Assembly: GCA_003427395.1 (NCBI GenBank)
Contig: BFEA01000081.1
Span: 1,079,348 to 1,119,624 of the forward strand
DNA: 40,277 nt
Direction: 5' to 3'
From: Chara braunii
Taxonomy: Eukaryota > Streptophyta > Charophyceae > Charales > Characeae
The notes under the pieces: model-generated
The model's database searches: none
Seen by the model: the letters and a program-made list of their open reading frames with translations, nothing else
Told to the model about the DNA's origin: nothing
Program-made: the position numbers and the translations under genes
In this document: piece by piece, positions 9,559 to 19,180 of the stretch
Position numbering within the stretch: the stretch's first letter is position 1
Layout: every line of letters starts with the position of its first letter

Positions 9559-10430
9559 TGAGTGCGTGTGTGACCCGCAAAGGCACTTGTTTGTTTGGGA
9601 GGGCCCGCAGGGCTGGTATTTACACGTGGGCGTGCAGCGGGGAAAACACTCAAGTGGCGGGAGTAGGCCCGTGACACTTACATCAGTGGGGAAAAGCACT
9701 CAAGTAGCAAGTAGGCCGGTAGCACTCAAGTAGCGGTAGATGTGTCGGGAACCGCAGGCCGAGCAGAAGAAGGCAAAAAGTTGGCATTTTTAGAGGACCA
9801 GTGGTGGTAGGCTACGTCTAGGCGGGTACCAGTCCAAGTAGCCTGTAGGCTAGGGGCTGTGCTGACGATATCAGAGCCTGCAATGGTGTTTCCCTCCAAA
9901 AGGGAGGTACCGGTTGCTTGGATGCTGCACGGCCTGGAAGTCGCCGCCCAAGGAGGCTTCTGCCTCGCTATGTCTCCGGGAAGAGTCAGGAGCTCTTCCT
10001 CATTTGCTGCGTGCAAGCTTGGGCAACATGCTGCTGGAGCGCGTGGTAGAGCAGCGCTGGACTGGAGCAGCGCTGCTGGGGAAGAAGGATGCCCAGCTCC
10101 CCAACTTGGCTATGGTGGAGGAGCTCGGGCAGTAGGAGGAGGAAGAAGGGACCAGGAGAGGGGAGCGCCAGGGGTACTTACCTGGCTATGGTGGACGTCA
10201 TCTTCATCACCTTGGTGGGCGCTGCATCTGGAAGGACCCAGTTGGGGTAGAGCTGCACAAAGAAGCTTCGAGGCAGTGTCAGGCATGGCGGCCTGAGTCA
10301 AAGAGGGCATAGGTGCTTTGCGTTGTCTTTCGCACAGCAGGGCAAGGCCCTAGTAGTCCGCCAGCCTCGGCCTAGGTGAAGAGGAAGGAGAAGGGCAGCC
10401 ATGGCTACGAGTTGTCCATAGTGACACGCC
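9559..10430 (+). repeat. LTR of the element 2 family, second part, with internal inversion
   Basis: From 9559 the sequence continues the LTR (GTGTGTGACCC, then GGAAAACACTCAAGTGGC) and aligns with 30690-30847. From about 9780 to 10183 it aligns in reverse complement with about 30848-31112. From about 10205 (GGCGCTGCATCTGGAAGG) it aligns in direct orientation again with 31126 onward. The 3' end near 10430 is approximate. The host exon at 11544-11654 lies between this copy and element 2, so it is a separate insertion and not element 2's own 5' LTR. Confidence 0.7.
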
Positions 10431-10834
10431 GAACGGCTAACAATCTGGCGTGTAAACTTTGTGCCAGTCTTGTCTGAAGTGCACGCATCTTACCGTAATT
10501 TTTTGAAAGCCAGGCCTTGTAAATCCTGGTCTGGAATCTGAAGACAAAAATCTCGAGTGAAGTCCAAGGAGTTCTGCCCCATCAATCCGTTTGAACGTTT
10601 AAATGCATTCTGCTCAAAGATTCAGGGTCCCATGACTGGCCATTCACGGATTCAAGGTCCCTTTCAGCGGGCACTGAACGCTGCGGTCAGCATTCATGGT
10701 GCCGACACTGTTCATGACTGCATAGCAATCAATGAAAAGTTGGAAAACTCGCTGCAGCTGAAAGACACTCGTCGTACGTCATCCTCATTCAGTAAGGGCC
10801 AGGCCTCTCTGTTGCCATGTTCATGCTTTGCTAG
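10431..10834. other. Unassigned intronic stretch
   Basis: No exon or repeat family was recognised. A minor repeat of AGGTCCC/GGGTCCC with TTCACGGATTCA-type words lies near 10620-10700. Confidence 0.3.
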
Positions 10835-11140
10835 CATGAACACAGTTCAAGTCACGCCTGGCCTTAGCCCATAACCATTCCCAGCGCATAAGTTGTTGCA
10901 CTGCAGTGCCCTCTGGTGTGGGACAGGACTGGCCCTCTGCAACCATTCCAGTGGAACTCTGGCATTATTACAATCTAGTCGTAATTGTTCCTGCTTGCCT
11001 AGAATGAACACAGTACCAGTGAAAAATGGCGTAACCCACAACCATTCCCAACACGGAAGTTCTTGCACTGCAGGACACTGCAGTGCCTACGGTGTGGGAT
11101 CGGCGGGGCCCTCTGCGATGATTCCAGTGGCCGTACGCCA
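10835..11140. repeat. Diverged tandem duplication, period about 167 bp
   Basis: Two units start at about 10835 and 11002. They share ATGAACACAGT, CCATAACCATTCCCA/CCACAACCATTCCCA, TTGCACTGCAG, GGTGTGGGA and ATTCCAGTGG, in the same order with small indels. Confidence 0.7.
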
Positions 11141-11163
11141 CTGTTAGTGTCTTGTTCCACTAT

Positions 11164-11286
11164 GGGCCTTGCTCCACTACTCTGCACATGAACAAAAGAC
11201 AAAAATATATGGCGGTGTATCTTTCCATTTTCTAGCGGAAGATTTATTCTCATTCCCCACATTTGCTAAGTACTGGAGTGAGGCCC
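11164..11286. mobile_element. MITE, diverged copy of the 23371-23497 family
   Basis: It starts GGGCCTTGCTCCACTACTCT and ends with GGAGTGAGGCCC, imperfect terminal inverted repeats. The core GGCGGTGTATCTTTCCATTT..TCTAGCGGA matches the 23.4 kb copy. Confidence 0.65.
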
Positions 11287-11317
11287 AATGCCCCTCTCTA
11301 CAAGACAGAGAGGTCAT

Positions 11318-11530
11318 GAACAAACAAACAAACAAACAAACAAACAAACAAGCAAACAAACAAACAAACCCCAACCAAAAACCCAACCCAACCCAACCTA
11401 ACCCAGCCCAGCCAACAAACAAACCAAACAACCAGCCAACCAACAAACAAACAGATCAACAAACCGACAAACCAACCCAACCACCCAGCCCCCCACCTAC
11501 CCGCCCCTATCCCCCCAACCAACCAACAAA
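11318..11530. repeat. (AAAC)n / (CCAA)n low-complexity tract
   Basis: AAAC repeats at 11320-11368 pass into CCAA and ACCC words up to about 11530, ending just before the 11544-11654 exon. Long frames here are repeat translations. Confidence 0.9.
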
Positions 11531-11543
11531 CGGATGCGCTTAC

Positions 11544-11654
11544 CCTCAGAGGAACCAATCCTGTGTTTGTTAGCTCAAGGACCATTCGTCGCAACTCGCC
11601 CTCGTGAACCTTCTCCGGGAACTCATGAAGGACAGCCTCCAGCCGAGGCATCCT
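11544..11654 (-). CDS. TRS85/TRAPPC8-like exon (EGELRRMVLELTN segment)
   Basis: A 37-codon minus-strand exon with an acceptor CTATAG just above 11654 and a strong donor GTAAGC just below 11544. Both borders are phase 0. It reads RMPRLEAVLHEFPEKVHEG, then ELRRMVLELTNTGLVPLR. This matches the pattern I recall from plant TRS85 proteins directly after the VIK/VIQ segment (LP.LEG.IH.LP..V..GDLR.LVLEL.N). The phase-0 end of the 31649-31849 exon joins it without a break. The intron between them is about 20 kb and contains elements 1 and 2. The junction crosses the assembly gap at 12158-12439, so the join rests on scaffolding plus the agreement of protein order. Confidence 0.65.
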
Positions 11655-12094
11655 CTATAGTATTTGACCAGCCACAAAAATGATGGTAAAACACAAATCG
11701 CACCCAACAAGCAAATGCACCAGCAACAAACAAATTTAGTGCAGTACATGAAAAACAAGGTACTTGGTTGTAGGCCTTGTGGCCTGCTTAACTTCATCCA
11801 CAACGACAGTGGTTTTCCTGACTAAAGACAAAAAAGCAAAAAAAACTTTTGATAAGGAGGCTATGGCTTACAGCTTCAACTGGGTCACTGAGAACCAGCG
11901 CCCAGGCAGAGGAGAGTGCACCTCCTCCGCAGAATTCAATACAAATGCACAGCAACGGAGAGCATGATGGATGAACAACCTCTGTGTATGAAAAAAAACG
12001 ACACTGGAAGACGGCTGATGTGGAGATTATATTCTTAACACAGCCTTCAAGACGTGCTGGCCTAAGGACAATTCAAGCATAAATCTTAAAAAAA

Positions 12095-12097
<3 letters not shown>
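11655..12097. other. Start of the 20-kb intron, unassigned
   Basis: AT-moderate sequence with a few A runs and no recognised exon or element. It leads directly into the (GA)n tract at 12098. Confidence 0.35.
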
Positions 12098-12157
<60 letters not shown>

Positions 12158-12439
12158 NNNNNNNNNNNNNNNNNNNNNNNNNNNNNNNNNNNNNNNNNNN
12201 NNNNNNNNNNNNNNNNNNNNNNNNNNNNNNNNNNNNNNNNNNNNNNNNNNNNNNNNNNNNNNNNNNNNNNNNNNNNNNNNNNNNNNNNNNNNNNNNNNNN
12301 NNNNNNNNNNNNNNNNNNNNNNNNNNNNNNNNNNNNNNNNNNNNNNNNNNNNNNNNNNNNNNNNNNNNNNNNNNNNNNNNNNNNNNNNNNNNNNNNNNNN
12401 NNNNNNNNNNNNNNNNNNNNNNNNNNNNNNNNNNNNNNN

Positions 12440-12480
<41 letters not shown>
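12098..12480. repeat. (GA)n microsatellite containing an assembly gap
   Basis: GA repeats at 12098-12157 and 12440-12480 flank 282 ambiguous bases (12158-12439). The true length is unknown. Frames crossing it are meaningless. Confidence 0.97.
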
Positions 12481-12485
<5 letters not shown>

Positions 12486-12826
12486 GCATGGCCTGTAATT
12501 TCAAAATACAATGTGATTCCCAAGCACTGGTTCAGCCAAGTTCTGCACGCCAGAACTACCAGCTAGTTGTCATAACAATAGGTATGTTCAAGAGTTCAAC
12601 AGAAATCAAACGCCGATCAAGGCAGCAAGAAGTCACAAGTCTGACGACGAGTACCTTGTGACCTGTAGGCAGAAAGGGAGTCTTTCTGTCTCCATCTACA
12701 ACTACCTGGTGACTGAAGGCCGAAAGGGAGTCTTTCTGGCCTCACTCCACCACACTCACCAAATGTTCAACATGAGACTGAATCTTCCACTACAACATGG
12801 GAAGATACAGTGTCATAATTTTTGTT
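12481..12826. other. Unassigned sequence before element 1
   Basis: This has no similarity that I can see to the U3 portion of element 1's 3' LTR (22313-22822). A short internal repeat, GAAAGGGAGTCTTTCTG, occurs at about 12673 and 12725. Confidence 0.4.
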
Positions 12827-13247
12827 TGTGAGCCGTGCGGAAGCGCTGTCGAAGTGTCTTGTGTGCGTAGGTCTGCAGGTGCTCGTTGACGAAGAGGGCC
12901 AAGAGTTGGAAAATCGGCCATAGCCGATAGTTCGTCAGTAGAGGAGAGAGACGGCGGCCATAGTCGCCACGTCAGTGAGATTAGAGTGTTAGTAGGTGTG
13001 TGTGTGCATGTGTGTGTGTGTGCGTGTGAAGTGTGTGTGCGTGCGGGACATCCAGGGAGATCCAGGGTGTGTGTACGAACAAGTTGCTGAGAGTGCCGAG
13101 GTCGGCCATAGCCGACCAAGACAAGTTTGAATCTGAGTGGCACTCTTGGCTTCGTTATCTCTGAGCTTTGTGTGGGCGCAAGTCGCCAGCTTGATCGTCA
13201 TCTGTTTGCACACATGCTGAGTGTCAAGAAAGACAAGTCTGATTGCA
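12827..13247 (+). repeat. Element 1 5' LTR, U3 missing
   Basis: It starts TGTGAGCCGTGCGG and aligns with 22823-23215 through to the end (GTCTGATTGCA), with a few small indels in GT-rich parts. The 5' boundary is abrupt; upstream sequence does not match the 3' LTR. The start corresponds to a point 38 bases after the first T of the TATA box in the 3' LTR, so this copy consists of about R plus U5. It carries three CATA-loop hairpins (12913-12928, 12953-12968, 13100-13117). Confidence 0.85.
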
Positions 13248-13248
13248 T

Positions 13249-13260
13249 TGGTATCGGAGC
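13249..13260 (+). promoter_or_regulatory. Primer binding site, initiator tRNA-Met type
   Basis: TGGTATCGGAGC directly after the LTR end matches the common plant LTR-element PBS TGGTATCAGAGC (complement of the 3' end of tRNA-iMet) with one mismatch. Its position fixes the LTR's 3' boundary at 13247. Confidence 0.85.
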
Positions 13261-13879
13261 TGGTTCCTGCCGTCCCGATCGCCACGTCGTCGCCGTCCAC
13301 TTCTTTACCGTCGTCATCAGCAGCGGCGCCATAGGAGAGGAGGAGAGGCGCCATCCGGGCGCCACGTCATCATGCGCAAGTGAGTCAGATTGCGCGCTTG
13401 CTTTGCATCGCTGCCGCTGCGCACCAAGCTTTGCAGCGCGCCTTGTTCTCGCACGCTCGATCCCGCTGTGCGCCGTCGCCAGTTCCCGCCAAGCGCACAG
13501 TGTGCCCCGCTACGTGCTGCGCATTGGCTTCCCACGCCGCGTCGCTGTCTACCGCGCGCTGTTGCTGCCTGCACACCACTGCCTATCACTACGAACGCGC
13601 CCATTGTCGAAGTCCGCACGTTTGTTTCCGCGCGAAGTTGCTGCGCGCCGTTGCCGAAGTTTCCCGCGCAGCCGCCCGTTACATGCTGCGCTCCGCCGCC
13701 GCTGCCGATCGCGTCATTCGAAGGAGGGAGCTGCCACACGGAGGAAGTATCGTCGTTGCCGCCGTGAGCAGGAGAATGCCCCGCTACTTCGAAGAAGACG
13801 AGCCGCTTCCAGCTTAATGAAGAAGACCGCTGAGGAGAAGCCCACTGCGCCGAAGTAGAGAGTAACGGCCTAGCCGCCG

Positions 13880-13919
13880 NNNCNNNGAGAAAGGGAAACG
13901 ACGACAANAAACAACNANN

Positions 13920-13996
<77 letters not shown>
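13880..13996. repeat. (GA)n microsatellite with ambiguous bases
   Basis: Scattered Ns at 13880-13919 precede about 78 bases of GA repeat, with Ns also at 14008 and 14013. The sequence quality is low here. Confidence 0.9.
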
Positions 13997-14001
<5 letters not shown>

Positions 14002-14324
14002 TGCGATNCAAGNTTGGCTGCTGACGACAACGAACAAGATAAGAGAGAGAGAGGGAGAGAGAGATGGGAACGAAAGAGGATTGTTGTGCGGCTCAAAGAA
14101 AAAAGGTGGCGGCCATAGCCGCCGAGCTCGAGTAGAAGACGGAGACGAGGAGACGAAGTGACAAAGGAGAAGAGAGGAAAAGTAAGGAGGAAAGAGAGAC
14201 GAGCAAGGGAGAAGAGGCCATAGCCAGGGGTGACAAAGAAGAGAGCAGGGGGGAGAGAGAAAAGGAGAAAGGTGAAGGTTGGCGAAGACAGAGGAGGTCG
14301 GCAGTCATAGCCAAGGTCAAAGCT

Positions 14325-14420
14325 TTGACCGGGAGAGTTGACCGGCGACGTTGACCAGGTTAACCAAGTTTGACTGGCCTTGACTAGCGTTGACCGGAGC
14401 TGTTGACCACAAATTTGACC
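14325..14420 (+). promoter_or_regulatory. Cluster of eight W-box-like TTGAC motifs
   Basis: TTGACC or TTGACT occurs at 14325, 14338, 14351, 14370, 14380, 14390, 14403 and 14415, with one more at 14583. TTGAC(C/T) is the binding core of WRKY factors in plants. The cluster sits in the element's leader, not in U3, so either it is a downstream regulatory array or it is simply a decayed short tandem repeat. Confidence 0.4.
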
Positions 14421-14990
14421 AAGCTGGAGTTGGTATAACCACGCCAAGCCTTCAACCTACCCCCTCGCCTTTTGAATGTGCACTTACCCCATGGTACTTG
14501 CTGAGTCTGTTTGTCTCTTCTTTCTGCATTGAGTCACTTCTGTCCTGGTTATCTGAATTCGTGCACGTGGTCATAGAGTTGCGTTGACCAAACCTACACG
14601 GCCTTAGTAGGGCTGAAGTCCATGTCTAACGACTGACACGTCTCGAAGGCCTAACCTTCCAAAGGATCGGTACAGACCGGCGGGCTGCTCAGTGTGGCAT
14701 GGTAGGCCTAAAATCCGAGTTGTGGGCTGTACAACCAGCTGTCTACGTCTTGAGAGAGCTTGCGACGTTAAAGAATTCCTAAGGAGTTATGGGGGATCTC
14801 ATTAAATGCCTCCTGATCAGCAACAGAGTTCTGTAATGGCAGCCTAGAAGTAGGTCCGGGCTAGAGACCCTAGTTGAGAGGATCTGAGAGGATTTTCTAG
14901 TCCTTAGAGAGTCAGTCAGTCAGTCAGTCAGTTAGCACAAGCGGTTAACGGGTAGCTGAAAATTCATAAATGAAAATTCTGAAGTGAGAG

Positions 14991-15200
14991 TTTTGGGCAG
15001 TCTGAAAATCCTGAATGGTTCTGAAGTGGTGAAATGTTTGAAGACCTTGAAAACCACCTGTTTAGGCAGGCTGCATCTTGAAGTGGTGAAGAGTGTCCTG
15101 AAGTGGTTTCAAGATGCAGCCTGCCTAAACAGGTGGTTTTCAGGGTCTTCGGGACTTTTCACCACTTCAGGACCATTCAAGATTTTCAGACTGTCCAAAA
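14991..15200. repeat. Large inverted repeat (about 92-bp arms, 25-nt loop)
   Basis: The arm 14991-15082 is the reverse complement of 15108-15200 with few mismatches. Example: AAACCACCTGTTTAGGCAGG faces CCTGCCTAAACAGGTGGTTT. RNA from this region would form a hairpin of about 210 nt just upstream of gag. Confidence 0.85.
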
Positions 15201-15201
15201 C

Positions 15202-15370
15202 AGTATGAAAATCCTGAATGGTCCTGAAGTGGTGAAATGTCCGAAGACCCTGAAAACCACCTATTTAGGCAGGCTGCATCTTGAAGTGGTGAAGGGTGTC
15301 CTGAAGTGGTGAAAGGTCCGAAGACCCTGAAAACCACCTGTTTAGGCAGGATGCATCCTGAAGTGGTGAA
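15202..15370. repeat. Direct repeats of the inverted-repeat arm
   Basis: 15205-15287 repeats the left arm in direct orientation (GAAAATCCTGAATGG to GGCTGCATCTTGAAGTGG), and 15310-15365 repeats its distal half again. The unit CTGAAGTGGTGAA recurs throughout. Confidence 0.85.
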
Positions 15371-15445
15371 GAAAAATACGACTGTTGTTAACCTTCTCTC
15401 TAAGTAGTGAGGAGTGGAACTCTCACAAGTTGTGCATCTTTCACC

Positions 15446-17434
15446 ATGGTGACCACGCGAGGAGGAATGAGTACCACCCTGTATAGCAAAGGGCAAGAAG
15501 AGCAAGCCGCCGCCCTGTTGAGAGAGAGAAAAGAGAAGATGGAGAAGAACGAGCTCATAAAGCAGGTGAAGACGTTGGCCTTGATGGAAGAGCAAAAGGC
15601 CAAGCAAAAGTAGATGGAGGAGGAGATGAAGAAATGGGAGGAGGAGCAAGAAGAGAAAGTGGCGGTGATAGATGCAGAAGCAGAAGCAGAGAAAGAAGAA
15701 AAAGAAGAGGGGGTTCCCCTGCAAAGGAATTAAGGAGGGAAGAGAGAGGGGAATCCAGTGGGGCACGAGAAGTAGATGCGAAAGTGGAGAAGACGATAAA
15801 CGATTGGGTGGCCAACCTGGCATTGGGGGAGGAAGACGAGGCATTGTTATATGTCCCCCAGGCAGAGAGGGAGGCATTTGCAAAAGAATTGGAAGCGGAG
15901 GAAAACCCCTTGGGGCGACAGACTATAGAGGAGGAGGAGAAGGAAACTGCGCCTGACAAGGGAACGAAGGAGGAGATTGGAGGCAGCAGAAACGATGGAG
16001 AGAGAGCTACAGGCCGCAGAAGAGCGACGGGGGAAATTGGCAGTACAAGTACACCTCCAAAGAAAGATAGAGATTCTCTCTCAGAACATGGAGGTGGTTC
16101 TGAAGGCCCAACAGGAACAGTTGCGCTACCTAAGAGGCCATGACATTGCCCTAAAGTCCATACACACAGGTTTTAAAGATTTTGCAAGGGATATGATGAT
16201 GCGCATGGGCACTCAGTTGCGAGTTGCTTTGGAGCGCACTGAGAAGTTCTGCGTAGGCGCCATAGAAGGCGCCAAGTTAGCGGCCTCCAAAGAAGAGGAG
16301 GCACAACCAAGTCGCGAAAGCATTAAAGCTAGATTCCTTGAGCCTTATGGACGGAAGAAAGGAGAGGATATTGATAATTGGGAAGCCAATATCAACTCCT
16401 ATATCCACCTCCAACTTATCCACCCTGAGAAGCAAGTTCTTGTGGCATTCCAGGCGCTAAAGGATGAAGCGGCCAACTTTGCTAGGTCGCTTGCTCGTGC
16501 CGCCAACTATGACAATGATATGGTCACATACTCCTCTGTTACTCACCTAAACGAATTTTTGACTGCCCTCCGGGACCGATTTGCAGATGTCACTATGGGC
16601 CTTAGAGCCTCAGACAAACTGCAAACAATCCATTTGCGACAATGGAGTGCAAGAGCACTCAAGGCCACCATGGATGAACTCGTCGTTGTCCCAGGCCATG
16701 GGGTTACTGAGCCCTAACTAGTCCAACTTTTCTATCGCGCCATGCTTGAGGCTCTGCACGAGCATTTCTTTGACAAAAAGCAGCAGCCCAATATAACTTA
16801 CGATACACGTAGTAAAAACGTTGTTGCATACGAGGCCCAATCTAGGCCAGTTACCACTTTCTCGCACAAGCACCTCGACAAAGGCAAAAAGTGGAATGGC
16901 CGACCATCACCAATCAAAGCAAGGCTAAAGATAGCCTAATTCTTATATTAGATAAGGGTGATCTGCAGGAGGTTCCCTAAAGCGAGCGAGATCGAGTGGG
17001 GCCTCGAGGAGGAGGACAATGGCGGAGGTCAAGGGAGGACTTATGCTGTTGTCGCGGCCGGACGGAGGCCGCAAGGAAGAGGGAGAGGTCGAGGCCAAGG
17101 GGGTCGGGCCTCTGGTGGTTGAGGACAGGGCGGCCAAGGGGTTGGCGGCAAAGGAGGCTGCCAAGAGGGAGGAAGGGGTCAAGGTCCCCTGTCAAACCAT
17201 CCACGTTCCAATCGGTCACCTCCTAGAAGGGGTGAATGGCACCCTGGTCTGCCTCAAGGCAGGCCCTGGGAAACCTTGGGCATTGAAAAGAAAGATTGGC
17301 AGGATAGGATATACAATTGGCAATGTGTGTTCTGTGGTGATCCAGGGCACATTGTCAAATTTTGTCCTAAATATAGGAATGCCCGAAAAGCTGCTGCAGA
17401 GCCAACAAAAGCCAAGCGCCGATAGGGGTAGCAA
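15446..17434 (+). pseudogene. Element 1 gag (capsid and nucleocapsid), broken
   Basis: The first ATG of the gag frame is at 15446 (MVTTRGGMSTT). The N-terminal part is Lys/Glu-rich and coiled-coil-like (stop TAG at 15611), followed by two frame changes within 15650-15980. The capsid-like region lies at about 16320-16900 (FLEPYGRKKGEDIDNWEANI, AFQALKDEAANFARSLA), interrupted by TAA at 16715. After another stop at 16940 comes a Gly/Arg/Gln-rich nucleocapsid region and one CCHC zinc knuckle at 17324-17365 (CVFCGDPGHIVKFC, spacing CX2CX4HX4C). Gag would package the RNA into particles; this copy cannot make full-length protein. A Gln-rich or Arg-rich codon turned to stop would explain several of the breaks. 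Confidence 0.85.
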
Positions 17435-17485
17435 CTGCCCTTGCCCCTAGGACATGTAAAGATGAGTGCTCGCGCCAAGTAGCCT

Positions 17486-17897
17486 ATGGCAGAGGTTGCT
17501 GGCCAGCGTCTAGTTAGCTATCCAAAGACTGCTTGTGTTAGAGTCTCTCTAGGCGCTTCCCTCACAAGACTGGCAGATGAGTTGACGGAGAGGATGCCAG
17601 CCTGGGCCAATATGAAGAAAAATGGGAAAGGGCAACTAGTCTTAGTAGATGTAGAAGTTTTTAGAGGCAGGGTCGGGGCCCTTATAGATAGTGGGGCCAC
17701 CCGTAGCTACATTAGTCGTAGAGCGCTGAAGAAGCTAAAGCTCAATTTGAAAGTCCAAAAGTTGGATGAGCCCATAGTCAACATCCTCGCAGGCAATCGC
17801 ACAATACGAATCAAGGATTACGTCGAGGGAGTCCAGACATACTTTCACCTGGAGCAAGATGGGAAGGTAGAGAGAGTTCTCCATTGCCTAGGTAAAT
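17486..17897 (+). pseudogene. Element 1 aspartic protease, N-terminal part
   Basis: The same frame as the zinc knuckle contains the retropepsin motif with Asp-Ser-Gly at 17687-17695 (ALIDSGATRSYIS). The coding similarity breaks off at HCLGK followed by TGA (17897). The missing C-terminal motif of the protease ([10 protein letters not shown]) reappears at about 19186, on the other side of an insertion. Retropepsin cleaves Gag-Pol; this copy is split and dead. Confidence 0.85.
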
Positions 17898-19180
17898 GAA
17901 GAATGAAGCTTAATATGTTGAAAAGTCGTTAATGAATTAGATTAAATCAAAAAAATAATCAAGTTGAAAAACAATTTATTTATAAAATATCTAATATATA
18001 TATTAGATATATATATTATTAGATTTCATAGAGTGGTCTAATAGCAAGTTTTTGTAGATAAATTCGGCTTTAAGCATTCTTCTAAATACTAAAAAAAAGT
18101 TATCGTAAGCGAGTAAACTTTTTCAAAGTTCAATTCTCAATAGATATTTTAATCTATTATTCTCTCCTCGTAGATTCAAGGAAAATGAGCAATAGCGAGA
18201 TGACAATATCCAGAATGCACAATCACATTGAAAGCCAGAAAGTATCACAGTGTCCAGAAAGCAGCATTGCACCAATATGACACCAATGGAGAATCGTAAC
18301 ACTGAAAACCAATGTCAATGAGAGCTTGCTCTCACCACCACCAACACAAGAGTCCAAGACCTTCTCCTTACTTGGCGCTCGGCGCCCAGCCTACTTCCTA
18401 CACAACTACTATCTATCTACTAATTCACAATGCAACTGTTGACGTCCGCAGCCACGAAGTACTTGAAGATGTCGCCCAATGCAGACCATCGCCATTATCA
18501 GGTATGTGCCCTCACATCATCATCATCATCATCCTTCTCTCTCTCCCTCAACTTACACCCACGCCTTCCTTTTGTACATTTGAAGAGCACCCCTGCACCT
18601 CACGGTAGTCCAAGCCCCAGCCAACTATGGAGGTTGGGCTATGGCGCTGCCCTCAGCAGCGCCCTGCTTCCCGCACTACCCCATGCGCGCAACACCTTGC
18701 CCTTAGCGCTCAACAGCCCCCGAGCAATTGCTCCAGCAGCGCTACCCCATCATCTGGCAAGTGCCTGAATGAGAGCCCAAGCAACGAGCTCTTTCCTATA
18801 TGGAAAGAGCCTGCCTGCCCCAGTGGCTTGGCTGGCATGGGCCTCTGCCCAGAAGCTTCCGGTAGGCCCCAGGAGGTTGTGCCTGTGTTGCAGTTGTTGG
18901 GCCTCGTTCGGTTGGGCCTCCCAACTGTCTGTGTATGAGGCTGCGATTCTTGCGCAGGGCCTGCATTTCAGGAAAGGCCTGGAAGGTCGTGGAATGTCGT
19001 GGAATGTCTTTGGTGCTCGGTCTTTGTTTCCCTCAACCAACTGGCGTGTCACAACTGTCTGGAGTCCGAATACGAAATTGATAGCAGAGGGCCTCTCCAA
19101 ATTTGTTAGGCCCGTCTTCACTTAGGGCGGGCACATTTGTATCAGGGCCCCTTAGGCCCGTCGAGGACCCAGATCCTCGC
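17890..19180. mobile_element. Insertion of about 1.3 kb splitting the protease
   Basis: Protease similarity ends at about 17890 and resumes at about 19183. The insert starts with about 290 bases of very AT-rich DNA, including a perfect 24-bp palindrome at 17987-18010. It then becomes GC-richer, with CATCAT repeats (18518-18533), the inverted repeat CTCTTTCC/GGAAAGAG at 18789-18809, and GGGCC/GGCCC words near its end. There is no transposase frame. Exact edges and any target duplication could not be fixed. It may be a solo LTR or a non-autonomous DNA element. Confidence 0.55.

Larger units (their letters stand above)
13261..15445 (+). other. Element 1 structured leader (LTR to gag)
   Basis: An untranslated leader of about 2.2 kb. 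It is CG-rich at 13300-13860. It then contains ambiguous bases and a (GA)n tract (13880-13996), CATA-loop hairpins (14108-14123 and 14216-14225), a cluster of TTGAC motifs (14325-14420), and a large inverted repeat with a direct repeat of its arm (14991-15370). Long frames across 13127-13858 have shadow frames on both strands and an R/A/S-rich CG-driven composition; I do not call a gene there. Confidence 0.6.

Noticed and set aside
12073-12523. Minus-strand frames of more than 140 codons
   Set aside because: They consist of (GA)n translation and 282 ambiguous bases.
13127-14447. Long open frames on both strands at 13127-13858 and 13317-14447
   Set aside because: CG-rich leader of element 1 with shadow frames in several phases, crossing Ns and (GA)n; no domain or splice support.
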